Positions 9,802 to 22,500 of a stretch of 64,000 bases of DNA are shown piece by piece. Under the pieces are notes generated by a model. That model did no database searches. It was not told where the DNA came from and saw nothing but the letters and a program-made list of their open reading frames with translations. Made by a program: the position numbers and the translations under genes. The stretch's first letter is position 1. Every line of letters starts with the position of its first letter. This stretch comes from Kitagawia praeruptora (lineage: Eukaryota > Streptophyta > Magnoliopsida > Apiales > Apiaceae), in assembly GCA_037693485.1 (NCBI GenBank), contig CM075348.1:33288501-33352500 (forward strand), given 5' to 3'.

Positions 9802-12800
9802 TGTAATAACCCTAACTTTAGTAATGCTACAGTGCTCACATGAATAGTAAATTTCGAGGATTTAAAGAAATGGTATATAAGTACTCTATAATGGAAACAT
9901 AAAATGAATAAACAGAAACCATATTAGTGTTGTACAATGGAAATAAGTGACTCGAAATGACGTTAGATTTCAGAAATTCCTGAAACATGGATTTTGAGGA
10001 TTTTGATTTCGAATAAGCTTCTATTGGATATTAAGGAGCAGGGAAATATTATAAGAACTATATATTGAGAGATTAGTGAATTTAGATTTAACCAGGGGAT
10101 TTTTAAGTTAAGAGAATACCAAAGGAAATTGGATTCGTAAATAATTTCAAAAACCACTGAGATAATGAGGTACATTCGAAACGAACCACAATTAGACGAA
10201 TATGGAGATTAAGCAACCAAGATTAGTAATATAACAAGGATACATACCACATTATTAGTATCCAAGATTATTAACATTATACTTAGAAAATCAAGAAATG
10301 GGATTTACTGGATCATCAAAATGACATCACTTTCCATTAATTTGTTTTAAGGGGCAAATTAGTATTTTCACATGGTTTTAATCACAAATATCTACCAAGC
10401 TTCCAAGACAAGCTAGATTAACAAGTAGTTAGCAAGATAAGATCAAAATCCAAGAGCAAAAACCTCTCCCCTTCTTCATTACTCCATTCGGCCCTTTTAA
10501 GAAAATTAAAAAAAAAATCCAAAACCCTAGCTAGCTTCAAGATCAATTCAAGAGAAAAATCATGGAGTTTCTTGGAGGTTAGGAAGGAGTACTCACAAAG
10601 TTTCAAAGCCAACCAATATCATCTTCATAGGTAACAAAATTCTTAAAGATGATGATGAATAGTGAATGAATAGTGTTTTATAAGTTTTAACTTTGTTTTA
10701 ATGATTTATTTAGTTAATACAAGCCATACTAAGGTTGTTCAAGGTGTGCCCAAGTATTATTAAGGATATTAAAAGCTTCAAGGAGGTATAACTATGCTTG
10801 CTTCTTTGTATTTATGGTAGAAATTTAATTGGTTAGTAGTAAGTGATGTTAATGTAATGTTTATGATGAATATGTGTTCTAAATGGTTTGGGTTGATATG
10901 AGTTTTGTGTTGTGAACTTGGAACTATGGCTGGAATGTAGTCCACATGGTGTAGGGTTTGGATTGAGTGTGGAATGATGGTTTTGGAGTGGGTAAAATAT
11001 GGAAAGTATGAAAGTACAGCGGTTATAATGCCCGATTTTCGTTAGGATGTAAATTGCCCTGTTTTGGACCCCTGTACCCGGACGGTACCTTACTGTCTAA
11101 GTTACCAATTGACCATGAAATGATAGAGCTTAGTTCATAGATCATTTTGATATAAGGTGCGTTAAAATCTGATGAACGGTTTAGGAGAAAAGTTAGTTTT
11201 ATTGAAAGACGTTCGGAAACCAAGAAAACGTAATTGTATCAACTTTGAGGTTAAAGTTACCATACTTAGACATTTTTATAAGTCAAGAAAGTTTGGGATA
11301 GTGTAGTAGGGTGGTCAGAGGACCCTTGACAGTTGACCTTGCATTAAAATTCGAAATCTATATTTTCTGAGAATTTTTACAGTCGAGTGTGGTTATTAAG
11401 GGGAATGGTGGAAAATGCTAAAACTTAGATCGAGTTTATAAATGGTTAAGTTCTTGAACCTTTGGGGTAATAATGATACGTTAAACATATATTGAAGTGT
11501 AAAGGGTCTTGTTATATAAGAAGGTAGTGAGTAAGAGATGAGGTATTCTAACGACGGTCCTTTTGTGTTTATAGAAACTCCGGAAGAGCCCCAAACCATA
11601 CTGTCAGGATACCGGAACCGAGGCAAGATCTTTTCTATCCCTATTTGGAAATTATTTATCTTCAAAGAAACTGATTTCATGGAATATATATATGTGATAC
11701 TATTGTTACTATATTGTTAAGAAATTGTTTTCCTTGATTATTGACATTAAAAAGGATATGGATGTGAGTATGAGATTGATATGGATATACATAGAGATGA
11801 TTATGCATGAAGTGAACATGCCTTATGATTAAGAGAATATGAAGGAATGGTATCAGTTGTTATCCAGGGTTATATGGTTTAAAATGCTATATTATAAATA
11901 TTCTTTTTTTTAGTATTAGTGGTTTAAGGAATATTAATTGGTTATTATTTACTACTCTTAAATAGACGGAATATTTATGAATATAAAAGCATATTTGATT
12001 TCTTGAATAGAAAAGAGATGCCTGAATTATAATCAAAGTGTTATGTTATAAATATATTTTATAGAAATAATGTGCGAGAATGGAAATGATATGAGTAATA
12101 ATAAATGGAAATGTGAAATGGTATTGATAAATGGAATAATGATTTATAAAAAGGGGATTAGCAACAAACTTGCGTAAAAGGCTATGTCAGGGCTGTGTGC
12201 GACATAGTCTAGCATTCATTATATGATTCGGCACGAAGATGCCAAGGGAGGATGTTAGCAGGTGGCCTTCCTCCAGGGAGGATGTTAGCAGGTGGCCTTC
12301 CTCCAGGGATGATGTTAGCAGGTGGCCTTCATTCCTTCTACCGGTAGTAAAAAGGGACGGGTACGAAGGACGACTGATCATCGTGCCTCACGTATTCGGC
12401 AACAGTGAAAACCCCCACAATTTTTGAATAAAGAATCAAAGATAAAGTCAGATTAGTATACTAAAAAGGGAAAATGATATGAAATGATGGAATTATTGTT
12501 ATAGATGAAGAGAAACTGATTTTATATTAATTTATAAAATTGTTGCATAAGAAGGAAATGAGAAGATGATAGTGAGAGATTTATTCAAGTATTCATATTA
12601 TCTTGAAATATTACACTGAAAGGGTATATTGATTGTTATATTATTTAAGAAGAGAAACTGATACTATATTATCCTAGATTTCTTCTTATAATAGTAAGTG
12701 GATGATGTATTATTAAATAAGAGTTTTATTCTTCCTTAAAGTTTATAATTGGTTACCGCTTACATATGTATATAAATGTATACTTGGTTACATTTTAAAT

Positions 12801-13301
12801 TCTAGTTTACAATATTATCTTGCTGAGCTATTATAGCTCACTCTTGCTACTTATCTATATACAGCTAGGTATGCCAATACTACGCAGAACGCCCCGCAAG
12901 AGGGTAAGGGGAAGGCGACCTTCTGAGGGCACGTTAGCATCGATTCCGGAGGTAGTGATGAGGCAAACGGGTTCTGAGGGCTTATGTATAATTAAGTATG
13001 AAGACATGTAATAAACTTTTGGTTGTTGAAACGCTTCATGTCGAAGTGTTATTCAACAATGTACTTAAGTATGATCCTGGTTTGTAATAACTCTTTTAAC
13101 TTTCAACCCTAAACTTTTGTTATGGTAAATGTTGTTCTCTGAGCATATGACTGGTGTGTGTGTGTGTGTATTAGTGTGGGGTCAACTGTTTAAGCATTAA
13201 ATGATATATTTAAAAAAAAAAAAACCCAAGGGATATTAATATTGAATGGAAATTGGTCCGTGATGGCCTAGATTTATGACCCCGGATTTGGGGCTGTCAC
13301 A
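9802..13301 (+). repeat. 3' LTR of the Tekay-like element (3500 bp)
   Basis: This is a direct repeat of 2835-6285 with the same TG/CA ends. It keeps a 16 bp stretch near 10110 that is absent from the 5' LTR, carries three copies of the 30 bp repeat (about 12245-12330), and has a longer GT run near 13160. The short ORFs inside occur in both LTRs and show no protein similarity. Confidence 0.92.
12245..12330 (+). repeat. 30 bp tandem repeat in LTR, three copies
   Basis: GATGTTAGCAGG recurs at 12251, 12281 and 12311, an exact 30 bp period. The first two units are nearly identical, which suggests a recent one-unit gain relative to the other LTR. Confidence 0.85.
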
Positions 13302-15601
13302 AGGGGTTAGTTTCCTTGTGCTGGCAGTGTTGTTTTGAGACTACAAGCGTTCATTTTGGTTTAGAAATGAAGGAAATCGAGTTTTTGGCTGGAAAAAAAC
13401 GAGGTTCGCCGGTTTATAAATTAAGCTCGCCGGACTTTGATCGATTTTGACGATTTCAGCGTGTTTCTGTTGCTTCTTGTGTGTCGTATACTGCTAAGTT
13501 TTAACAAAACGAGTCCCAGCTTTTGAAACATACAAAACCCAGCTAAAATGAGTGATTTGGGGAGGTGGCCGGAAAACGGGTTGCTAGCCGGAATCTGGAA
13601 AATATAATTGGGGGTGATGAATAGATAATAGTATATGTATAGATATACATACACAACTTTTGGAATGATAAACAGATCAAATTACCCTTCATTTCATTAA
13701 CGGAGTTAAATGATTTTGGCGGAGCCCCCACATTGTTTTAAAATTAATTGTTCGGGTACCATATTTGTGAATTTAATATATCGGCCACCAAAGTGCAAAA
13801 ATATTTTAGTTCAAGCCAACAAAGTGCAATTTACTCTAAAAAGTATTCCACAATAATATTTTGACATTCGTAAGATCAGATCGTTCAAAAATATTCATTA
13901 AATATGAACTAAGGCTGCACTCGTAGAAATTTTTTTTATTGTAACTTTCAGAAACTAAACCCAGAAAGAAATTAGATTATAGTGAGAAGAAAATATTAAC
14001 TAAACCAAATTATAGACATTTAATTAGAAATTTGCACCCTGAAAAGTGAGAACGGTAATAAACTCTTTGCTTCAAATTTTACAAAAAAAACTAAAATTTA
14101 TGTAATATAATATGTAAATAGTAATTTGGATCAAAATCTGGATCACGCTGTTGAAAATAAAAGAATTATTGTATTTCTACAATTACAAATAACACAATTT
14201 TTTTAACATTTTTCTTCATGAGTAAGGATAATTCAGAGTAATATCCATTCCCTAATAATTTTCAGGATGAATGAGAGTTTATCCAAAATTTGGAACAATA
14301 AATGATAAATCACTATCACTTGAATTATTTCATTACATTCAAAGAATTTATTTACTTCTCTAAAATATTTTAAATCGAAAAAAATATAATGCGGTACTGA
14401 ATAAAAGACATGATATCAAGTTTCAGTCAAATACCATTATAATTCGATTCTTAATTTTAAATTCATATCATTTTTTAACCAAATTAACCTTAAAAGATCT
14501 CTTATGAAAAAAAGTTAATTTTCGATGTAAAAATCGCAACAAATCCATGGTTAACAGAAAAATCAAAAAATATAAGATGATGCGGATTTTATTGCCAAAT
14601 TAATCAGTTAAAATCGATTTAAAAAATCTAACACAACACTGCAAAATCATCCGGGAATACTAAATATCAAAAAAAAACTAGTTACATAGATCTTAAGAAA
14701 TTAGAAGATTTGAAGCATACCTGTTCGAAAATCGAAATTGACTGTGTAGACTATTTTGCGTGATTGCAGCGCCTCAGAGTTACCAACAAGAAATGAAATT
14801 TAGGGTATGACTTGACCCCCCTTTTAACCACATTTATACACACATATGTAGAAAATATTTTTTTCCCAAAAGATATTTTCAAAATTCAAACATTTTTCAA
14901 TAAAAATTTCAAAAATTAAAAATTATTTTATATTGTATTTTAATGCACTGAGTGTCACAATTTTCGATAAACTCTATGATTTTAATCTTTATATATATAG
15001 TTAATAACTACTATATAATTGTAAAATACATAAGTAATTTTTATATCCAATAAATGCATCGCTCTTTTTCTAACGATTATTAAGATTGCGTCAACCATGA
15101 ATATAGGTTGGAACATTGTTCAGGTCTCGTCCAACACTGATACGATCCTCATATTGAAGGGAGTGGGATTTTAAAAAATTTCGACTACAAGATATAAGAC
15201 ATGAAATGTTTTTAACTTGGATCCTTGTACCTACCAATTATACCTCCAAGTTCCTCGAACCCTTCTCTATGCCTTAATCCTTTTTTTTTTTGAACTCTCT
15301 ATGCCTCAATCCTTGATTTCTAATATAGGGTGAAATTAATATATGTTCAGTTATTCATTCATTTGCCTAAAAAAAGATTTATATGCATTACTAATAGTTC
15401 TTGGATTAAATTTAATGAACAACACTATTATATTGGAGATTTTGAAGATTATATATGATGTGCATGTTGAACATTTAATAACATATTATTTTGCAATCAT
15501 GTTCTATAAAGTTTATTTTTGTTGAAAATCAAATATGTTCTTTAAACTGAACATTGCAAAACGTATTGTTTTACTAAACATGTTCTAGTTGCAGACTGCA
15601 G
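13302..15601. other. AT-rich DNA without a recognisable gene
   Basis: It starts with the right copy of the AGGGG target duplication. No ORF has recognisable similarity. The minus strand at about 14815-14720 reads like a plant 5' leader (ACCCTAAATTTC ... AACAG followed by GTATGC, a possible splice donor), but no coding exon was found downstream within the stretch. The rest holds long A/T runs. Confidence 0.5.
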
Positions 15602-16814
15602 TGTTGAATATGAATACACACTAAGATAATACAGGGGGTAAATGTATTATCAGACTTTTGTTTGATTTTTCTTTAAGTTTAAGTGTTTGCATCTGTTTGG
15701 TTTTGTAAGTTGAGTGTACGTGTTTGCACAATGAACAATGCAGAAATAAATAACACACAAACATAATTACTTTAAATCTAATATTCTATTAGATTCGAAG
15801 TATGCTACAAACTGTGAACATAAATTGCATTCTCAGATTCTTTTTTTTTCAGAGAGATATTCTTGAATACACAATGAAAAACTTAACAACTAAAGATATG
15901 AGTCTATGAACTTAAAAAACATGTACACGACTCATATTTGTAAAACTAGCAACAGACAAACTTACTTTCTAAGCTTGTCTATACTATTTTAGTGAAACTT
16001 GGTATCTTGTGATTTCTTCTCATCTTGCATACTGACCAGATCCACTTCTTTAGATGTTTATCCTTGAATATCTCTCCAAGCTTCTTTGTAGGCTTGCCAG
16101 GTACACATTGCAACAATTGGACCACTATAGGTGCCTTGGTTTGTGTAGATTTTCTGTCTTGCGAATCTGCAGTAATTTGTCTTTTGAATCATTCGAAAAT
16201 TGGCTAAGTACTTGATTCGAAAACTACTTTTGAATTGCTCGACATCTTTGGGTTCTCGAATAAGTCTTTTTAAGATATCGAATTACTTCACGAATGAGTC
16301 TTTACTTCTGGAATCCTTGAGATGTCGAATCCTTGAGATATCGAATATGCTTTTTTACTAGATGAAGTCCTTGAGATATCAAATATGTCTTTGACTTGAT
16401 TGACTCCTTGAGATCTCGAATGAAACTTTGACTTTATTGACTTCTTGAGTTATCGAATAGTGTCTTTGACATATCGAATCCTCAGATCTCGAATGCTTGA
16501 CTTCTCTAATAGAATAAATTACTTCTCGAATTTGTACTTAGGCAAAATTTCATTCTTCAAATTTCAACTTTGTTTATTTTTCAGCCTTCTTCTTCAATCT
16601 TGAGGCATGATCCATGGATCTTCTTTTAAGCATTATTATGTGACTTTTTATACAATACACAAATGAAGTTGATGCATATTACTAAGTACAATTACAAGGT
16701 AGAAACCTAACTAATGGGTTCCCCAGCTAAGGGATCATGTAAGTAATACACAATATTACTATGATCAAGTAGGCTTGTTATTAGATGTATACAAACATGC
16801 CTCTGCGACTAACA
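15602..16814 (-). repeat. 3' LTR of the large Sirevirus (1213 bp)
   Basis: On the plus strand it starts TGTTGAATATGAATACAC and ends GCGACTAACA next to the polypurine tract. It aligns by eye along its length with 51993-53270, including the word AGCTTCTTTGTAGGC and a block of repeated ATCGAAT/CTCGAAT words at about 16180-16540. It differs at many bases and is about 65 bp shorter. Confidence 0.82.
16180..16545 (+). repeat. Degenerate TCGAAT-containing repeat block in the 3' LTR
   Basis: Variants of TTGAGATATCGAAT, CTTCTCGAAT and GAGTTATCGAATAG recur every 15-40 bases. The matching block in the other LTR is at about 52560-52985. The function is unknown; it could be an amplified transcription-factor site. 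Confidence 0.7.
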
Positions 16815-16826
16815 ATCTCCCACAAA
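16815..16826 (-). promoter_or_regulatory. Polypurine tract of the large Sirevirus
   Basis: The minus strand reads TTGTGGGAGAT directly before the LTR start TGTTAGTCGC. TGTGGGAGAT is a common PPT form in plant copia elements. Confidence 0.8.
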
Positions 16827-16975
16827 TTGTGAGTAAGATCCTTAGTCACAATTTCATGTCTGATAACAAGCCTATCATACATAAAAGATAAAACTGAAAA
16901 GTACATGTATGAACTTGATTGAATTTGAGTACAAGTACAAAAAGAGAAATCTTACAGTTGATTAAAGATTGAATA

Positions 16976-17836
16976 TCAGTCAGTGTCCATTACATTCATC
17001 CTTTGAGTTTTGGCTAGATAATCATCATATCTTTTATTCTCATTTGCTTTCTTTGCATTGGCATCTATAGCTAGCATCTTTTCTTCCATAGTAGTGAGTT
17101 CTTCAAGTAGGATAGAGCCTTCTAGATCTTTAATTACTTCTTTCAGCTTGGCTTTAGGATATGAGTTGAGATAGTCCATTCTGATCTTTACATTTTTTCC
17201 ATCTTTCCTTTTGTACTCCACAATGTAAGGATTGAATTATTTCTAAGCCCATCAGCCTTTACTTCAATTTCAGTTAGCTCCTCCACTTTCTTTCTTTGTA
17301 TCTCATCATTCTGCCTTCTCAATTTTTCTCTGTGCTATTGGTGCATCTTCAAGAAATCTGCTATCACCAATTTCCAACTTCTTTCCTCCTTTTTTTTATA
17401 ATTCAGCAATGCCATAATTCTTTCCAAATCATAGTGAGGATAGTGTTGCCAGATTCCTTGTTTCAGTTGCTTCTCCCTTGTATCAGAGTATTTGACTTCT
17501 AGGTAATCATTTACAACTTTGACTTGATAAATTATCTAAGCCCATAGGAATGTCATAGTCTCTGCATCATAATCCTCATCAAGAGCTGGCAAGTCTAATC
17601 CAACAGCATTTGTGATAGTCTGAGTTGTTGACACTTTCTTCTTGCTTAATCCTTTAACTGTAGTCTTGACTTTTAGTTTTAGTATCTCATCACTTGGAAG
17701 TAGCTTGTATCCATTGCCTTCAATCCATTGTAGTATACCAGTAGCAGTTTGCTTTTAGAGACATACAAATGGTATTCGATGTGTATAGTCTCTGTTCTCA
17801 ATGGCAAGACAATTGCAGAAACTTTAGATTTTGTTG
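16976..17836 (-). pseudogene. Accessory ORF of the Sirevirus, C-terminal part
   Basis: Minus-strand frames with stops and shifts read continuously from the right flank of the insertion: segments such as SKVSAIVLPLRTETIHI, GNGYKLLPSDEILKLKVKTT, TNAVGLDLPALDEDYD, RIMALLNYKK, and a final 81-residue open piece (17221-16976) with YLNSYPKAKLKEVIKDLEGS. The last piece is lysine-rich and likely helical. Across the insertion the sequence joins in frame to the upstream part (PT-K-SKVSA). I do not recognise a fold or catalytic motif. Confidence 0.6.
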
Positions 17837-19580
17837 TGCTAAAAAAAAGATTTTAAATTGCAAGCGTACAATTTCATCATTTTAATACTTGAGATATCAA
17901 TCCACAGAGACTAATATTTTCGCGAGCCTTAAAATTTAATTTAATCGAACTAGAAAAATTTGGATTTTTTACTAATTAATTCCTAAAAGAAAATTTAATC
18001 TAATTAACGAAAACTAAGAAAAATTGATTACTTTAAAATTTCAAAATTAAACAAGATTTTACTTACAGAATTTAAAAAAATTCGACATGATTTGTTAGCA
18101 TCAACAAGAAAAAATGAAGCAGCGAAAACTTCATTCAGCACAAGAACGAAAACCATCGCACAAGACCCACGAGTCAACTCAGTTGAAACAAAACGCAGAA
18201 ACATTACAACAGAACTAAACTTAGCCAATCAACAAACAGCAACGAAAAAGAACAAACAGAACTCGCACAGCACCATGAACTCGGAAAACTCAGACACTAG
18301 ACCAACAACTCGATTACGCAAACTGCACAATTAAAACTAAAACTCATCAATAACTCAACAACTCGGTAAACTCGATGACACCAAATGACGACTCAGAATA
18401 GCTAATTATAAAACTGAATCAAGCAACAACCCATTAACGAACTCGACTCAGCTAGTTGACTCAGTTATTCAAAATATTCGAACAGGAAATTGACTAAACA
18501 GGTAAAGGGGTTTTGTGTGTATTTAAGGAGAATGAACAAGGGAGAGGATGCGTTTGCGTTTGTGTTTGAATCGACAGAGGAGGGGGAGGTAGTTTTTGTA
18601 TGTATTGCAGGAAAATGAAGTAAGTGCTAGGTTCGTTGGAAAATAAGAAGAAACAGGGGAAAAGGTTTTGTAATTAAACGAAGAAAAACAGGGGATGTTG
18701 TGAATTAAAAAAAAACTGATTTTGGCTTCGAATAAACAGATTAAAAGCAAGATAAACACGTACTGAAAAATTAAAACTACTAATACTTTTGTGTTTTTAT
18801 ATTTATTATTACATTAGCACATAAAACAAGAAAATTATATCTACAATTAACAATTATTAAATCCACAATAAAATTGAGATTTAAAGGGGCTCAACTATGA
18901 TTTTTTAACTAAGAACAAGAAATTAAAAGTCGTTACTTTCAACCCCAAGTAGTTAACATTTCGTTACTTTGTCCACTACGGATTTACGAAAATAACGAAA
19001 GCGAGGCAACATAAAAGAGAGAGCAAGACAAGAAATTAAAGAAAATGAAAATTTGCATTAATTAAAAGATGAGTGTTTACAAAATTTAGAACTGCAAAAC
19101 AAGAAATGAAATTTATTCTAAAACTACACTAAAATCTATGTTACCAAATACAAGGAGGGTGAAAAGACTGCATTCTTAATTAACCAGAGGGGATATTTAT
19201 AGGACAAGAATTAGGGTTAAGGGGCTGTTGGGTAAATCCCCACCCTACATTTGTGGTGTGTGGTGATGAAATCCTAGTCATTCAAGTATTTCTTCCCTAT
19301 TAAGATTTGGTGTGTTAGATCTTGGCCATACACTTATTTAGTGTGTTTGGATGATCTCCACCTTCCACTTGTCTTGAAATATTCCTTTTGCTCCAAACTC
19401 CTAATTCTTTTCCTTCTTTCATTTTTGGTCCTTTTTCTTCCTCTTTTTCCAATCCTTGCTCTATATTTCTTTATTTTTTTTCTTGAATTTCTTGAAATGC
19501 AACAAAATAATTTATTAAATTACGAGTTCAAGCAATAAATAGGTAATAAAATATGTAAAAATATGCACTTATCAGATATT
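17837..19580. mobile_element. Insertion in the accessory ORF; possible solo LTR, class uncertain
   Basis: This AT-rich, non-coding block interrupts the accessory ORF. Two readings are possible. Read on the minus strand, TGATAAGTGC at 19574 and CGCTTGCA at 17859 are TG/CA ends of a 1716 bp LTR-like unit, but its five flanking bases (TAAAT, GATAT) do not match. Alternatively, the ten-base word GATTTTGTTG stands at 17827-17836 and again at 19581-19590, as a 9-10 bp target duplication of a Mutator-like element would, but there are no clear terminal inverted repeats. No transposase is present. Confidence 0.55.
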
Positions 19581-22500
19581 GATTTTGTTGGATCACTACT
19601 AGTAGCATCCACCCTAGACATTAAATCTTGTGTTTTGGGGAGAGTACTACCGGCAATGTACAAGGATTGTCGTCTTCCACTCTTCTTGGTCTCACTTGTC
19701 CTCCACCCTTATCATCATTCTTCAAATAATCACCCCTATTTCTCTTATAATCCTTCTTTTTCTTGCCCTTCTCCTTCTTATCACTCATGTGATGTCTTTT
19801 GTCATGATCATCTTTATCATCTTTATCTTTTCTCAGCTTGGCTAACTCTGGGTTGGCACCAGTGGCAATGAAAGATTTAAGCATTGTGATTGCCTCCAAC
19901 TCCTTAGCAAGTCTGAAACTTCTTCCTTTTGAATTGATCAATGATGACATGAATCAACCTTTTATTTTGGTGAATGAGACTTCCAGGAATAGCAAGTTGA
20001 GATACCTCCTCAATCCTTGTTCCAGATTGAAAAATGATTGTCCTAGGATAAGTGCTCACTTCTGGTAGCTTTGTTGGTTGATCATTCCTCTTGTCATTGA
20101 ATAGGCACTTGTTGTTATCATCTTTTCTTTCCATTAAGCTCAATATAATGTCAACCTCATTATACTTAAAATTCTTCAAGGTATCATATGATAGATGCCA
20201 TAGTTGGTTCTTTAACACCATAATGATTTCTTTGACAAATGCTTGATTGACCTTCCTTGGAACAATAGTGAAATAAGAGATTTAATCTTTAGGCTTCTCC
20301 AGTACTTCAATGTATCACCTCCAACATTTGCTTTTGAGACTTTCAAAAACTCCAAGAAGGCAACATCATGATATACATTTGAATTTGCAACCTCTTGTAA
20401 TTTGGCCTCATCAGTGATTACACTTGCTTACATAGGCTTCATAACTTCAGTCTTGATTGGTAGAGTATCAGCTTCAGTTGGCATAGTGCTTGGAACAATT
20501 GTGGTTATGATTTGAATGGATTGTCCTGCTTCATTTGTTGTGTGCACAGTTGATAAAGTGACTGGCCAGATGCTTTCTTCTGTCATTGCTGCTATCTTTT
20601 CTTGAGCCGTCTCCTTGGTTTTCTCAATTTTCTCTGTCGTGGACTTGATATCAGACACAAAGATCTTAGCTTTGGCATTTGACTTGGAACTGAAGCTTGT
20701 GTAGAATGTTGGGGTTAAGAGGATTGAGGAATTGGATTGCATTTTCAGGAAGAAGGAGCCCCATATGCTTCTACATTGCCATCTCTCTCAGCATCATCAA
20801 TTATCTTTGCCTTTTGCATCTCCACATCATCTCTATGGCAGATCAAAATTGCTTCATAGTCTGGATTTGGCATGTTGGAGGTGACCAGGTTCTGAGCTAT
20901 CTTTACAAACTCAGGAATCTGATCCACAACTAAGCTTTGAAGTGCTTCAACCGTCAATTGTGGTGGAACAGATCCTGATCCTGAAGCACTGTCATGTTGC
21001 ACAGGTTTCAGCCATTGTGACATAAAGTCAGAGCTAGAGCTAGGCAAGCTAGACTCCTCAGTTACAGTTGCAACTTCTGCAACCGGATGGATTGACTCAA
21101 CTACTGTTGTCTCCACAGGAGTGGGATGAGTTACAACAATAGTTGACACATGCATAGAGTCTCTAGTGATAACTAGTTAATCCTCTGTGTTTGTGATGGT
21201 GTCATCAGGATATGCCCCAGCATGCATTCCCTCACCATCTAAATGTGGTTCCTGGGTGGTGAGCAAAGTGTCATGCACTAAGTCACTTGAGTCCATTGGC
21301 TCACCAAGAGAAAAGAATTCTTGGTGATCAATGCCTTGCTTCTCAATTGCTTGAGTTGCAGGCTCCAAAGAAATTTGAGATGTAGATTCTGGAAGAGAAG
21401 TGTCTTTTAGAATGGATTTTTGCAACTCCTCCTGAGAAATAGAGGGAGTTTCAAGTGTGATGTGCTCTCCACTCAGTGTTGTGCTAGCCTTATCACTCCT
21501 ATGTGCTGACTCTTTACAGGTAGGTGCATTGGGGAGGATGCTTGATTCTATAGATGCACCTTGTTGAGAGGATACATCTAGTGAACTGTTTGCCCCCGAT
21601 TTTACAACCTCAGCCATATGTGTGACTGAAGAGGTGGTTTTTGATTTCTTTTTCTTCTTTGGCCTTTTCAAGGGTGACTCAGGTTCCTCACTTTCTACAC
21701 CTAATTCTACAGCCAATGATGTTTCAGATAAGATGGTTAAAGGTGCAGAGGATATCTCCTTTCTCTTCTTTTTACTAACATCACCCTTTTGAGAGGATGA
21801 TGCAGTTGGCTCAGTCTTTGGTAGAGTGTTTGGCTGAGAGGGTTAGTTAGCAAGCCCTGGGTTAGCATTGTGTTCTACTTGCTTGGGTTGTGCTAACTGT
21901 GATTTTGAGTCAAATGTTGGCACGTTGTGGGGGTAAGTCCTAAATAAACTCTCCATATGGGGAGTTATTTTGAGTCTTACATCCACATCATTCCTAGTCT
22001 CCAAGTTACCAAAAATGAGTTTGGTCATGGATCTAGGGTAGCATATTCTAGTCTTATCTATTCTAGGCAATTCAATCAATTTATTATCTACAAAATTAAG
22101 TGCAGATTGAATAAAACGAGGAAAGAAAATTTCAATACCTCTCTTGGCTGTGTTCTTACCAAGTCTCTCATATAGTTCCTGGAGAATGATCTGTCCAACA
22201 TCTATCTTTCTCCCATAGGCCAAGGCATAGCCAATTTGCTGTGCAGGTGCACTAATTTAGTCAAAGCTAGACTTCCTGGCAGTGAAGACTTGAAGAAGAG
22301 TTGCAAACACATAGCTCCACTCTTTTCTCAGATTTTTCCTGTTCAACTTTCCAAGATTGATTATATCTGAATAATTGATAAATTCAAAGAATTCTTCCAA
22401 CTCTGCAGTTGTGGCCAGTGTGTCATATGCCTCTTGTTGTAAGTCCAGTGCTTTATTCATATCTAATGTAGAGATAGTGATATCCTTTCCTTGAATTTTG

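Larger units (their letters stand above)
2835..13301 (+). mobile_element. Non-autonomous Tekay/Del-like Ty3/gypsy element, complete with TSD
   Basis: Two long direct repeats (2835-6285 and 9802-13301) both begin TGTAATAACCCTAAC and end GGGGCTGTCACA. They are bounded by the same five bases, AGGGG (2830-2834 and 13302-13306). A Met-tRNA primer site follows the left LTR, and a polypurine tract precedes the right one. The internal region is only about 3.5 kb and contains a proline-rich ORF (6480-7415), a gag ORF with three zinc knuckles (7929-9254), and a short pol relic (9255-9788). Protease, RT and integrase are missing, so the element depends on a relative for movement. The gag type, long LTRs and PPT-flanking sequence point to the Tekay/Del chromovirus group. 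Confidence 0.92.

Noticed and set aside
12187..12427. Repeat-rich ORFs on both strands around the 30 bp repeat
   Set aside because: A 30 bp period is a multiple of three, so tandem copies stay open in several frames. The open frames are a by-product of the repeat.
16180..16545. CRISPR-like or satellite array in the Sirevirus LTR
   Set aside because: The words are short and degenerate and their spacing is irregular. It is an LTR-internal motif block.
19563..19871. Plus-strand ORFs over 19563-20068
   Set aside because: They are antisense to the accessory ORF of the Sirevirus; their Leu/Ser/Phe-rich composition is that of the reverse complement of Lys/Asp-rich coding sequence.
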